Source: Eucalyptus grandis (taxonomy: Eukaryota > Streptophyta > Magnoliopsida > Myrtales > Myrtaceae). Taken from it: a stretch of DNA of 64,000 bases. Positions 1-11,540 of the stretch are shown here, piece after piece. Position 1 is the first letter of the stretch, and each line of letters begins with the position of its first letter. The notes under the pieces are model-generated. The model did no database searches. It was not told the origin of the DNA and was given only the letters and a program-made list of their open reading frames with translations. A program made the position numbers and the translations under genes. Location of the stretch: positions 4,922,199 through 4,986,198 of the forward strand of contig NC_052621.1 of assembly GCF_016545825.1 (NCBI RefSeq), read 5' to 3'.

Positions 1-889
1 TTTCAAATTTTCTATGAATAGATTTATTAATATTATTAGTATAAATTCATTTAAACTCTTTATTGAATTATTTATTTATTTGTGAATTTGAATGAAATTA
101 ATTAAAAATAAAAATATTGATTTAATATTTAACGTGTTGGAACATGTCGGAATTCTCTACTTTTTGAGAAATGATGTGTCGCATGTCGCGTCGTGTCGTG
201 TCGCGCGTTGCATGTAGGTACTACATAGGTTATCATATATGAGCTGATGAAATGTATTGTGATATATGAAAGATAATACTTGCTTTAAGAGAACTCATGT
301 TGTGATTCACATGTTTTATTTCAACATGAAGTTTATGTGGGTTTGGGTTAATATTTCATTTGATGGAATGTTGGAATCAAGTAGGAGAATGTTTTTTTTT
401 TTTTTTTGGTGAAAGGTAAGAATATATCAAGTAGGAGAATGTTATTATTTATTAATTTAAATGTGATCCCAATTTTATATTTCCCAGTTAATTCCAATTC
501 ATTGCCCAATTTATTGCCCATGTTTATTACGTGATAACTGCCTATTAATATGTTACCATAACGGCCTTGATGGAAGACGTTTTGTAACACAAGAAATGGA
601 ATAAAAAGTTAGGTTGTCTATTCCAAATTCTATCAATACATAAAACACACTATCAAGTTTTAAGAGATATTGGCTAGTGGAGCGGGATGTTTAGATCCGG
701 TGATTTCACGAATTGATCAATACATGCCTTACACATCCGTTCAAGGTTTTGTGGTTTTCCGCATTTGTAGATTTTTATCAATGGTTGGAGGTATGTCAAT
801 TTTTTACGTTTTCACAAAATTGTTCCTGATTATTTACATATTTGTCCATGAATAATGAATTAGGATCGTTAGTTTTTCTTTAGACTTAC
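1..889. other. AT-rich intergenic DNA, no gene seen
   Basis: AT-rich DNA with a T run near 391-407. Short open frames (for example 670-855) start without a convincing ATG context and resemble no family I recognise. I see no RNA gene or element ends here. Confidence 0.5.
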
Positions 890-2560
890 TCTAACACTCA
901 TAACATTTCGGCAGTTTCCTTCTTGAAAATTGACTAAAACACATATCGTTCTTAACCCTAGATGCAGAAGTTCATCCATCAAAACCAAATTATACATAAT
1001 TTACTGATTCAGAGCAAACTAGCACCACCCTGGATGCTTCAAGTAAATCTTACTTTTCTGCTTAGAATAATTAATCTTCCGCAAGTTGTCGGCAGAAGGT
1101 TGAAACTTTTCAGCAGCTATCCATCACTTAAAATGCTGAGATCGCGTGGAATTCAACTTAGAATTGCTAGCGTGACAGCGATGGATTTAATTTAGAATTG
1201 TAACAACTAAGAACCCTAGATGTGTTCAAGGAAAAACCTGATTAAATAGAATTGGTCTTGTGTTTAGGGGCTAATTCAGGCCGTCCAGAACCACTGTGCT
1301 TGAATCCTAAATTGACCTGCTCACACAGGCCAAAACTGGGTTTCATAAAATATGATTAACAAAAAGTACAAGTTGCAATTTACGTTGGTCAAGGATTCCA
1401 TGTATAGATGGAGAAATTGATGCATCCATTTGAAATTTGAAGAGACATTTCTAGGCTGACTGAGCTACTTTATTTTCAAGAAGGATGCCCAATCGAGATC
1501 ATGTTCACTTTCGATTCAAGAAAAGATTTTATAGACTCGTTCATTCATGATGTGATCGTTAGAATCATCACGATTCGAGATGCGCTTAAAAAGTTATCTT
1601 CTATTGTTGGTTTAAAAAAAATTTGAAATTTCCTACTTTTTTTATACATCATTAGTTTGACTTGATAAAAGGTTGTGAAAACAATACTTTCGGTTCACAA
1701 AGTAACGTTCGCCCTTGCAAAAATTTCTTGAATTCTAGACTTTTAGTGTGAACATGTGGTGCACAATAGGAACATTTGTTTGGATAAACCTTACAAATGG
1801 ATAGTCAATTCTACATTGCCTGGTCATCCATGGTAAGCCTAGTTAATGAACTTAGCGATTTCATAGTTCCTTGATTTAATTTTTTGATTAAAACTGAGTG
1901 TAGGATCAATCAGGATTTCTAATGAGCTAGGTCTTTAGCTTGCTTTCGTTATCTTCCCTATGAGGGTTGCAATTTCCAATAGATATAATTATCTTGCCCA
2001 CGATTGGGTAGATAATTCCTATTGCCCTGTTAACGGACCAAGCAAATTTGAGTACTAAACCCAACTTTGGACGCAGTTAAGCAAAACATATGTCAGTTTT
2101 GTCAAATCACATTAGCTACGAAATCAATCTAAAAGTATCTTTGTAATTAAAGAGCATTTGTGCCGAAATAAAATACAAAAATGAGCACCTTTAAGAAGCT
2201 TGTAATAATTTGATCAGTAGAAAACACGAGCTAGACTTCTTGCTGGCCTCATTTTCCATTTCTAATAATTCCTTTCTCTAACTAGACAATGAATTGTAAG
2301 AATGATTTATAAAATAAATCTTATAAAAGAATAACCTCGAAATACTTGTTAATTAACCAATTAAGAAAAAAATTACAATAAATAATGTATTTCCTTTTCT
2401 CGTATTATGCACAATTAATATTTTGAAAATTGCAACTTTTCTTATTAAATGTATGAGTTGGATAGGATGTGTCCCAATTTGGGGTTTTACAATTCGTTTG
2501 TCATAGATGCAACAAATTGTAGTTTTTCGTGGCATTAATCTAATTTAACGAAAATTAACA
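890..2560. repeat. Duplicated intergenic segment, copy A1
   Basis: This stretch is a diverged copy of 5135-6670. Shared landmarks in the same order include 'taacatttcgg.agtttcctt' (897 and 5138), 'cctagatgcagaag' (958 and 5193), the 'gtgatcgttagaatcatca' block (1552 and 5790), 'gcaaaacatatgt' (2082 and 6320) and 'tctctaactagacaatgaat' (2274 and 6529). The offset is a steady 4.24-4.25 kb, with small indels. No open frame is conserved between the copies, so I read it as non-coding duplicated DNA. Copy A2 lies immediately upstream of the NAC gene, so A1 may be the upstream region of a lost tandem gene unit; that last point is inference. Confidence 0.8.
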
Positions 2561-2699
2561 GAGGGTCAATTTGTCACAAATGTATCAATTTGAATTAACT
2601 GGTAAAAAATTAGTTTGAGATAAATTTATTACAAGTATACTAATTTGAGATTTTTTGTGATATTAATCCTAAATATATTGAAAAAGTATGCTAAAAGAA

Positions 2700-3781
2700 C
2701 CCATAATAACTTATACATTTAATAACTGAATACTAAGTGTGACTCACTTATTTTAAGACTACGTATCGTATGAAAAAGTCATTGAGTATATCAGTTTTGT
2801 ACATCATATGATACCTCCCAAAGTATATGCATTTGCACTTTCCCAAATGAATGCAAATTTCCTTTTTTATCGCAATAAAATCTAGATAGTCAAGTGGCCA
2901 AGATTCAACTCCAACAACAAGTGGCAAACACATCTAAAAACGACAGAAAAAAGAAAAAAGAAAAAAAAGCATCGTTCTCAAAAGCTGTGTAGGATTCCTT
3001 TGTCGGTCAACACCAGGGGAGGATTGATTCAGGATTTCAAAAGGTTGGGTCTCCCATAATTGAAGGGTTTTTAACGTTTTCAGTATTTCTAACAATTCGA
3101 TTTGAGCATTTTATGTAAGCGAGCCCACTAAAAAGCATTTTCACATTGGCCTGACAGTCGATTTCACAAGTACGAAAATTATAAACCCATGATTCTCGTC
3201 ACTTGAGTAATTCATTTTTCGTGAAAAAATAAAAACTAGGCACCAACTTACTTTGATGCTTTTGTCCTGTATTTGCTATTAAATTGATATTATCCAATGT
3301 AATACATAACAGACTCTAATATTTCGCGCGTCGAGTCAGGAGTGGACATCCCTGCTATGGGAGAAATCTGCTCCTATGGTTGGTAGTTCTTGATAATGAG
3401 AAGCCGAGCACCCTCCTAGAACTCATCATCAAGCCTTAGCTCATGTCCTATATTTACTAATTCCTGAACAGGTCTCTGCAAGTCAACAATGTCCAATAGA
3501 GCCTTTGAAAGGATGAACTAGCCATGGCACCTAGCGTGTCGGATTCAGAAGCGTCTACGTCCTTCCCCAAGCTAGAGGAATAGCTTCGACGACAACAGAT
3601 AGGATTCATGCTTGTTTGGCATCTATGCCCCCTGCCCTACTGTATCCTTATGATGTGCATGGCTCATGGTTTGAAAAATTTGCATCCACTTTACTTCAAA
3701 AGATATTTACTTTGTCGTTTTTAGTAAAGAATAAACTTCTACTCTTATATATATATTGTGTGTCACAATTTGCAAGAGATT

Positions 3782-3812
<31 letters not shown>

Positions 3813-5060
3813 GACAATTCTTTGAGGAATGGTTTCTTAGAAATAGATAATCATAAGTCACCAAACGGAAAGTATAAACTTTAGCTCAGTTTTTTTTTTT
3901 AAAGTAGTTATGCATTACAACACTTAATAAATAATAAAATATGTATTGTTAGAATTGTGTCATGACATACTCTTGACCATAAAAAAGGGCATATCAAGAA
4001 CAGCAATCCAAGAACATGATCCACTTTTTGTCAAAATTTCCAGAACAAAGAAATGTTTCATGTCAGTTTTTGGAAAAATCCTCGTATCTTCCGTCTGCTG
4101 TCTTCCCGGGGAACACCAAACGTTTTTTTTATTTTCCTAACTTTCCACGGGAATTTAAAATAATATCAGTTCCTGATACTTTACCATAGAATATGCTATT
4201 TCTATTGCATAATAATTACCACCTGCTAGACATTTGAATAAATTTTTTGTTTCTCGTTTTCATTATCGAAATAATGATTCTGCACTAATAGAGTTAAATT
4301 CATGATGGAGACATCCACCGAAAGTGAAAATTTGACTATCTCCTTTTGGCAAAAAAGAAAAATGAAAAAGAGAAATAACTAAGATAGGAATAAGGGCAAG
4401 CATGGAATGTTTGTAATAGTTAATCATGATAAACAAAACTGAGTATTGCTTGCTGCTTGATGAGAAAATTATGGTGGATCAAAGAGGAAAATGTAGGTAT
4501 GTCGGTTCCTCATTCACTTTCCTTTTGGTTTTTTTTTTCTCCGTCATTTGCAAATTTATTGGGTGTGTTTGGATTAACTTTTATAGTTTTACTTTCTATT
4601 TTTTCTGTATAATCAAAACCTCATGGTGCACGCATATTACAAGTAGTTTCTCTTCTTGCTTTTATATCTCAAGCCCTATCAAATTATATAAAAAATGAAA
4701 GAGTTATTGAGAGATATGGGATCAAATGAGTGTGGATTCTCTAGATGAAACATTACATTTGATAATCACACACTGTCACTCGATAACAATAGTTAATCGT
4801 TACAATAATTTCAGATTCTTGACCTTAGAAATGGTGGAGGTACCGAAAGATATATAGTGTTGGATGGTAAAAAGAAATGAAAGACAAAGAAGGAAGTAGG
4901 AAAGTTCTTAAGATGAGCACGCAGCCGATTTCTTAAGTAAGAAATGATGCATCTCGAATTGTTTGCCAGTCATCTAGCATAACTTCAACGGAAGTCAAAT
5001 AAACAAAATGACTTCGGCCAGAAGAAAGGTAAAGTGAATGCAATGAACACCCTTGTTTCT
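2700..5060. repeat. Duplicated intergenic segment, copy B1
   Basis: It matches 40750-43330 in order: the 'gcacttt/gtactttcccaaatg' block (2835 and 40782), 'cgtgtcatgacatgctcttg'-like sequence (3955 and 41706), 'ccatagaatatgct' (4181 and 42080), the 'gatgagaaaat...aagaggaaaatg' block (4458 and 42737) and 'aagttcttaag' (4902 and 43173). A T run of about 30 lies at 3784-3813. Short open frames in it are not kept between copies, so no gene is called. Confidence 0.75.
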
Positions 5061-5134
5061 TGTGCGGCTTTCGGGTTTCAGATTTGGGTTGAAACACTTT
5101 AGGATAGTTCATGTGGGGTCGAAAAGAAAGGACT

Positions 5135-6670
5135 TATAACATTTCGGAAGTTTCCTTCTTTGAATATTAAATAAAATGCCTATTATTTTAATCCTAGATG
5201 CAGAAGCTCCTCCGCTCAAACCAAATTAGACGGGACTTTAGTTCGATTTATCTTTCACTTCTAGTTGACCCAGAAGTAAACTAAAAGCGTTTTGATCCCG
5301 AGGAAACTAGCACGACCCTTCATGCCTCAAGAAAATCAAACTTTCCTGCTTAAAATAATCAGTCCTCCACAAGTGGGGCTATAACGTGTGATTAATAAAG
5401 ATGACTGGTGAAGGCGGCAGAAGGTTGAAACTTTCAGTGTCACTAAATATGCTGAGATTGCATGGAATTCACTCGGGACAGCTAGCATGACAGCAATGGG
5501 CGATGCTCACTTTTTGATGTGTTTAAGCAAAACTCTATGTGTTAGAGTAGAATGGGTAACGTGTCAAGTGGCCCATTGGCTAACGGTTTCCCTCCATCGT
5601 GCCCTAACCAATTTGCTCACTCAGGCCAAAACTGGGTTCGTGAAATACGGTCAATATACATTGGTCAAAGATTCTATATATGGAGGGAGGAATTGATGCA
5701 TTGATTCAAGATTTGAAGAAACGTCTCTAGCTGATTGAGTTACTTAATTTTCAAGATGAAAAAGATTTTACAAACTTAATGTGTGGATGATGTGATCGTT
5801 AGAATCATCATAATGCGAAATATGCTGAGAAAGTTACCTTCTTCCATGAATCCAAATAAAGTGAAATCAATTAGCTTGACCTGGTATGACAAATTGTGAA
5901 AACAATACTTTCGGTCAGAAAGTAATATTTACCATGCAAATTTCATACATTCTAAACTTTTAAAAGTAACTTGTGGTACATAATAGGAAAATTTGTCTAC
6001 ATAAACTCGCAAATGAATTGTCAATCCCTCATTACATGGTTATGCGTGGAAAAAAGCATAGTTGATGAACTTAGTGATTATATAGCTCCTAGATTTAAAT
6101 TGTAGATTCAATCGAGTTTACCTGGGCGTCTTTTTGTTGATGCCGATAATTCGGATTTCTAATGAACTGGAATCTTTGGCTTACTTTCATGATATTTCCT
6201 ATGCGGTGTGCAATTCCCAATAGAAATAACTATCTTGCCACAATTGGGTAGATAATTCCTAATTCTCTGTTGATAGAACAAGCAAATTTTAGTGTTGAAA
6301 CAAACTTTGGACACAGTAAAGCAAAACATATGTTAATTTTGTGAAATCACATTAGCTATGAAATCAATCCCAAAGCGGCTTTTTATTTATTTATTTATAA
6401 TTAAAGAGCATTTATGCCAAATAAAAAACTGAGAAGAAACATCTTTATGAAGCATGCAATAATTGCGTCAGTAGAAAACACCAATTAGAATTCTTGATAA
6501 GTTATTTTTCCGTTTCTAATAATTTCTTTCTCTAACTAGACAATGAATTATAACGATGCTTTATAAAAAAAAAAAATTCATAAAGAAATACCGTGGAAGC
6601 ACTTGTTGATCAATCAATTAAGAAATGTTTGTAGTAATAAATGAATTGTTTTTCTGTCGTGCTATATAGA
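5135..6670. repeat. Duplicated intergenic segment, copy A2 (upstream of the NAC gene)
   Basis: Second copy of the 890-2560 segment, offset about 4.25 kb and diverged by many substitutions and small indels. It ends about 450 bp before the NAC start codon and so includes what could be distal promoter DNA. The non-duplicated stretch 6671-7128 contains a WRKY-type TTGACC core near 6697, a 'ttttatactcc' TATA-like stretch near 6729 and a CT-rich leader-like tract. None of these sites is proven. Confidence 0.75.
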
Positions 6671-7128
6671 TACTTGTGCTGTGAAGTCTTGGACCTTGAC
6701 CATTGAACTTATAAATTATATCAAACCCTTTTATACTCCAAGTCATTGCCTTCCTTTCCGCAGCTAAAATTGTAGGGGAAGAACTTCTGCGGAGAAGCGT
6801 TGGCCATTGCTCACTTCTCGTAACACACTGTGCCTAGTCCTTGGCATAACCGCGTTGATGGTGCCATGAGTGCGAGAGTTTGGAAAGGACACTGAGTCAT
6901 CACTTCACTCGTCTTGGTCTCTTCTCTCTCCTGCACCCTCTCCTTCCATAATCCTACGTCATCTCAACACATTCTCCTGCGCAGATCCCTATATGTACAT
7001 TGCTGACTTGCTAAATGGAACATCTCGCCACACCCAACAAACACTTCATCTCATCACAGTGTTCTACAAAACAGAAACTTTCACCGCTGATCCAACTCGA
7101 AACCCTAGGACACACAAAATAACCAGAC

Positions 7129-8242
7129 ATGGAGGAGTATCCGACAGGTTTCAGGTTCTATCCTACCGAGGAAGAGCTCATCTCGTTCTATCTGCACAAC
7201 CAGCTTCACGGCCATAAGCAAGACAAAATTCACCGTGTCATCCCAGTCCTCCACATCTTTGACACTGAGCCATGGAATCTCCCACGTAAGACACAATCCG
7301 CCTGCGCATGCACCCATTTCTTTCACATTCCCCACATAAATTAAACTGTGCACTAAAATTCGGTTCTTGAAAATTTCAATTGCGCAACTCAGCAAACTTC
7401 ATTTTCCCTACATTTTCTTTGGTGAATTCGTGTTGCAGAGCTTGCTGGAGAGCTGTGCAGAGAAGACAGAGAGCAGTGGTTCTTCTTCGCGCCCATGCAG
7501 GAGAGGGAGGCCAGAGGAGGGCGGCCCAGCCGGAGCCTGGCCACTGGCTACTGGAAGGCCACTGGGTCTCCCAGCTACGTCTACTCGTCTGACAACAAGG
7601 TTATCGGCATGAAGAAGTCAATGGTTTTCTATGTGGGAAAAGCTCCCAAAGGACGAAAAACGCAGTGGAAACTAAACGAGTACAGGGCCATTGAACTCTC
7701 GCCCACCAATACCAATTCATCAAGCAGTAACATTTCCATTCCTAAGGTGAACGTGGACCTTTATTTCAATTATTCAAACATAGAAAGGATGAAATACCTC
7801 TGCGTGCTTGACACCTAGATTATCCATCACTTTGAATAATCGTTCTTGTTTTGGTTTTCTGCCATTCCTACACAGGTGCACACTCTGTCTTTAGTTTAGT
7901 TTCCACTTGAACTTTCTCAGAAATATGCAGCAAACATCATTCTCTTCGTTTGCTTTTCTTGTAATAATATACTTACAGCTGAAGCGGGAATTTACGCTGT
8001 GCCGAGTGTATGTGGTATCCGGGACCTCTCGAGCATTTGATCGCCGGCCACTGGAAGCGGTGGCTGGAGAGACAACAATCCAGGTTGGTGGCCGTGCTGC
8101 TAGCAGCGGAGGCAGAGGCGCTGGATGTGCAGATGTATCATCGTCAGGAATAGTAGCAGGCGATGTAGGAAGTTCCAATCAATGGGAGACGGCAAATTTG
8201 GAAGAACCAATGTGGGATTGGGACCAGCTGAATTGGCTCTAA
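7129..8242 (+). CDS. NAC090: NAC-domain transcription factor, NAC090-like (three exons)
   Basis: The coding sequence joins exon 1 7129-7285, exon 2 7439-7746 and exon 3 7979-8242 (stop TAA at 8240). It gives 242 residues, normal for this subfamily. The introns (153 and 232 bp) have GT/AG ends (CAC|gtaag, ttgcag|AG, AAG|gtgaac, ttacag|CTG); they fall after base 1 of a codon and between codons. Subdomain A starts at residue 5 ([17 protein letters not shown]). Subdomains B-D follow ([48 protein letters not shown]), and subdomain E runs into exon 3 (REFTLCRVY). The tail after SRAFDRRP is Gly/Ser-rich and ends in an acidic Trp-rich stretch ([13 protein letters not shown]), typical of an activation region. 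NAC proteins bind DNA as nuclear dimers; relatives of NAC090 are linked to senescence and salicylate-related control. The start is the first ATG before the NAC motif and I see no disabling change. Assignment to the NAC090 group is by motif memory. Confidence 0.93.
7286..7438 (+). other. NAC gene intron 1
   Basis: Begins gtaagaca and ends ttgcag. It follows the first base of codon 53 and splits a Gln codon, the usual first-intron position in NAC genes. An in-frame stop within it means it must be removed to join PWNLP to LAGELC. Confidence 0.9.
7747..7978 (+). other. NAC gene intron 2
   Basis: Begins gtgaacg and ends cttacag, lying between codons. Removing it joins the end of subdomain D to the REFTLCRVY motif of subdomain E, as in other NAC genes. 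Confidence 0.85.
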
Positions 8243-9080
8243 CTTTATGTAGCGGTACTCTGATGATGAATTGAGCTTCTCCGAAGATCAATCTTTTTAC
8301 GCTGATGGCCGATGTGTTGAAGAGCTTGTGACTCGTGGTTTGTAAAGAGATCATTTGATCAAGATTGAACACCACAGTCAATCTTGAACAAATTTTAGAA
8401 AATTAGGGTCAGTAAAATGTTGGAGTATCTCGTAAAATAATAAGTGAGATATTCGCAGTTATGTTTGTACATAGTTCGGTTGCATTTTCGCCCTGCAACT
8501 TTTAAAAAATTATTAGTAAAAAAATCATTGCATTTCCATTAAGTACTAACTCATGTAACATAAATAATAAATTAGTAGGATGCGTATTTATATCAATATT
8601 CATAAAGAATAATTAAACATAAAAGTATAGCACAACCAAAAAGCAAATAAATTTATGCATTCCATCTCATAATCTAGCTCTACTCGTTATTTTCTTACCA
8701 AATGTCTGAAAGAAAGGATACGAAATCATAAACGAGTAATAAGCGTCTTATATTTATTAGGGAAAATCTTATATTAGCATATGTGTGCTTATTAAAAAAA
8801 ATATTAAAGGGTACCATGTATCTTTATGTAACGTATCCCTGCAGAGTAAAGGATATGACCCTGTACCTTGCAACCATTTTATACTAAGTATTTCAAGCTT
8901 TTAGAACTTGGAACCTTGTCCTTAACATTTAAAACCCGTCCTATAACTTTTGAAGGTTCTCTTGCAATTGGTTCATATTGTATTATGTGCAAAAGTGCAA
9001 TTAGATATTCTTCCAAGGTTTCTTTCGTTAGAAACTTGCTTTATGTCTTACTTGAATAAATAAGGAGAAGTATATAAGGG
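8243..9080. other. 3' flank of the NAC gene, no further gene
   Basis: AT-rich DNA. It should contain the NAC 3' UTR; A-rich stretches that could act as polyadenylation signals occur near 8437 and 8560, but none stands out. No open frame here resembles a known family. Confidence 0.4.
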
Positions 9081-9089
9081 GATGAGTAG

Positions 9090-9329
9090 TTTTTTTTGGG
9101 TAATTGAGGATCCACCGGAGCCTCCTTTCGCTTATGCTATTCGGAGAGTCATATGACCCGCTGTTGCCAACCACTATTTAGACGTCAGTACCTCCAGGGG
9201 GCTAGCCTAGTAATTCACCCCTGAGACCCCCACTTAAGTCATGATAGCAATGCGGGGATTCGAACTCTCAACCACAGCGTTGCAGGAGAGAACAAATACC
9301 AATGCAGCTGTCCACGGGTGGGTTAAGCA
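9090..9329 (-). mobile_element. tRNA-related SINE, reverse strand
   Basis: On the reverse strand the element begins near 9329 and runs to an A-rich tail (T run at 9090-9097 on the plus strand). About 65-75 bases in is a pol III B box, gttcgaatccc (complement of about 9254-9265). An A-box-like stretch, gtggacagctgcattgg, lies near 9315. The element is flanked by a near-perfect duplication: gatgagtag at 9081-9089 and gatgattag at 9330-9338. Length (about 240 bp), internal promoter, tail and flanking duplication together fit a SINE mobilised by LINE machinery. No coding capacity. The family is not assigned. Confidence 0.75.
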
Positions 9330-9338
9330 GATGATTAG

Positions 9339-11003
9339 TTTCTATTACATAATCTGCGAAAATCTTTTGAACAACCCACTCCCGTTAATTAACTATCCAA
9401 ATTCAAGATTACAAAGGTAACTTGTTAAAAAAATAAAATTTCACTGCCTTTGTACCTTATATAAGCCCAAAAGAGAATATGAAGTTAAGCCAAAGCATGT
9501 ACGTAGTTCATATGACATAAGCATTAATTCGCACAATAATCTATATAAGGTAATAACTTTAGGTTCTCTCGTTGAATGAGGTCTACTTATCCCAAGCATT
9601 TATACATAAAAATATAACAATCTAATGTATTCTAAATGAGTTCATATTATGATGACAATTGGTGCATAAAAAATCGCAATATTTTTTTATTAAATTACTT
9701 TTTTTAATCGATCATACTTTACTTCTATTCTAACTCTTATTCTTAGATTTTTGCATTGCCTTCTTACAGAGTGCATGAGTCAAAACCCACACTTGAAGCG
9801 ATATACAAGTCCATGGGGCATGAATGAGAGCATTGATCGATTTTATTAGTCAAGGAAAATTGCGCACTTCTTCCTACAATTCATCAATTAGAAATTCACG
9901 AGGAGCAAAAAAAGAAATATTCCATTCTACTGTTAATAAGATAAAGTCTCTAATATCTAACATCATCAAGAGACTTATAAAAAATTACTGATAAAATAAA
10001 GAAAAAAATGAGAATGCCTTATTTCATATGTTCATGTGCATTAATTTGTGGATGGATCATTGTGTGACTTGTGTCATTTAATAAGTAAAGCCATATTTAG
10101 GTTTGGGAAATGACACTAATAATATCATAGCTTTCGTATAGTATCCATTTTCGTGCCATAACTTTTAAAAATTGTTTATTTGAGTGTTCTCAGTAATTTT
10201 CCTTGCCTAAAAATCTCACTTGGCATTACTTATCATAAAATTGTTTGACATGGCTGGGAAAATGATATAATTAAAAGTGTACAGAATATGTCGTTTAATC
10301 ATTTTCCTGGCCTTTTCACAAAACAAAAAAAATCCTTTTCCTCGCCTTAAATTGACAATTTGGTGCTAAATTAGGTTCTAGTCGATCTATAGAGCAAGCG
10401 TTGCATGCAAATCAAACAGCAAAAGTGATGTTCTTACATCCACACAGAATGAACTGTTTACTGCTAAACCATTTGTTTGGTCCCAATGCAATGCCCCATT
10501 TTCACGTTGTCTTCGTCATTGTCTTCGTCTTCTCTCTCAAGTCAAGACGGATGATTTGCTGATTTATCATTGGTTTTGATTTATTTATGACAATAGGTTT
10601 GGCTTCTGCGTTATTTACTTTTGGTAAGAAAATCATCGTCTCATGGTTTTGTCTTGGATCTTTGGAGATTATTATTATCTTTATTTTGTTTAGATATTGG
10701 TGTGAGGGACTGACACATGTGTAATTTAAATCTTGAACCATTTCGTAATTAAGTTAATTTAGCTACATAAATGTTGATTGTTCTGAATGTGCGAAATAAT
10801 TTTTCCCAATGGAGATCTAAAGAACAAAATCCCGACATACCTTTATTAGTACTTGTATTGATAGTGTTCTTCTTACTGGACAGGGGATAAATATATATAT
10901 TGTGAGATTTTGGGCACAGCTCTGTCTGCCAGCTGAAGACAAAAAAGGGTTCTCTTAAAGTTTCAAAACTAAAAAAAAGGAAGGGAGATTTTTGCTTGGC
11001 AAA
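9339..11003. other. AT-rich intergenic DNA, no gene seen
   Basis: Long AT-rich tract with scattered short open frames (for example 10502-10741 and 10749-11054 on the reverse strand). They have no recognisable domain, no clear codon bias and no partner elsewhere in the window. I see no element ends. Confidence 0.4.
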
Positions 11004-11540
11004 ATGACGCAGGTTCAGGTTCAGCCTTAGAAGAATGCGACGCTGGGAGTGCATGCGGGCCCAACCCAGTAGGCGATGATGTCGCTCTATGTTGACGATT
11101 TGGAGTCAAATGTGACTGATTCCCAGCTTTACGATCTGGGCAATCAGGTCGGCCAGGTGCCTCGAATTGGATCTGTAGGAACCTGATCATGTGGCGACCG
11201 TTCGGCTATGGTTATGTTAATTACAGCGACCGGATTGATGCTGCTCGGTCTTTGGAGGTGTCGAACTTTATTCCTCTCAATGGGAAGCCAATTAGGATTA
11301 TGTTTCTCGGCGCGATCCCAGTATCCGTAAAAGTGGGGCTGGAAATATGTTCATCGAGAATTTGGACAAAGGGAATTGACCCAAAAGCATGACATGGTGC
11401 ATTTTCTGCTTTTGGGAATATCGTCTCTTGGAAAGTTGCAAGGCAATGGCTTTGTGCCAAATCGTGGAATCTGCTCAGAAAGCTGTAGAGAAGTTAAAAT
11501 GGCATTTTATTGAATGACAAGCAAGCATATGCAGGACAGT
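11004..11540 (+). pseudogene. Processed pseudogene of a cytoplasmic poly(A)-binding protein (N-terminal part)
   Basis: The conceptual product starts at the ATG at 11004 (MTQVQVQP, as in plant PABPs) and continues into RRM1: SLYVDDLESNVTDSQLYDL near 11075, then YGYVNYSDRIDAARSL (RNP1-like) near 11205, then PLNGKPIRIM. RRM2 begins near 11340 (GNMFIENLDKGID in another frame) and fades out near 11540 (LNDKQAYAG-like, interrupted). Intact PABPs have four RRMs and a C-terminal MLLE domain and are about 630 residues long; here only about 170 codons remain. At least three frame changes and a lost segment inside RRM1 break it. No intron interrupts the RRM1-RRM2 stretch, which suggests a retrocopy; a tail or flanking duplication was not found. 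Confidence 0.82.

Noticed and set aside
3616..4698. Short frames in segment B1 as genes shared with B2
   Set aside because: The frames do not stay in register between the two copies and their products diverge quickly.
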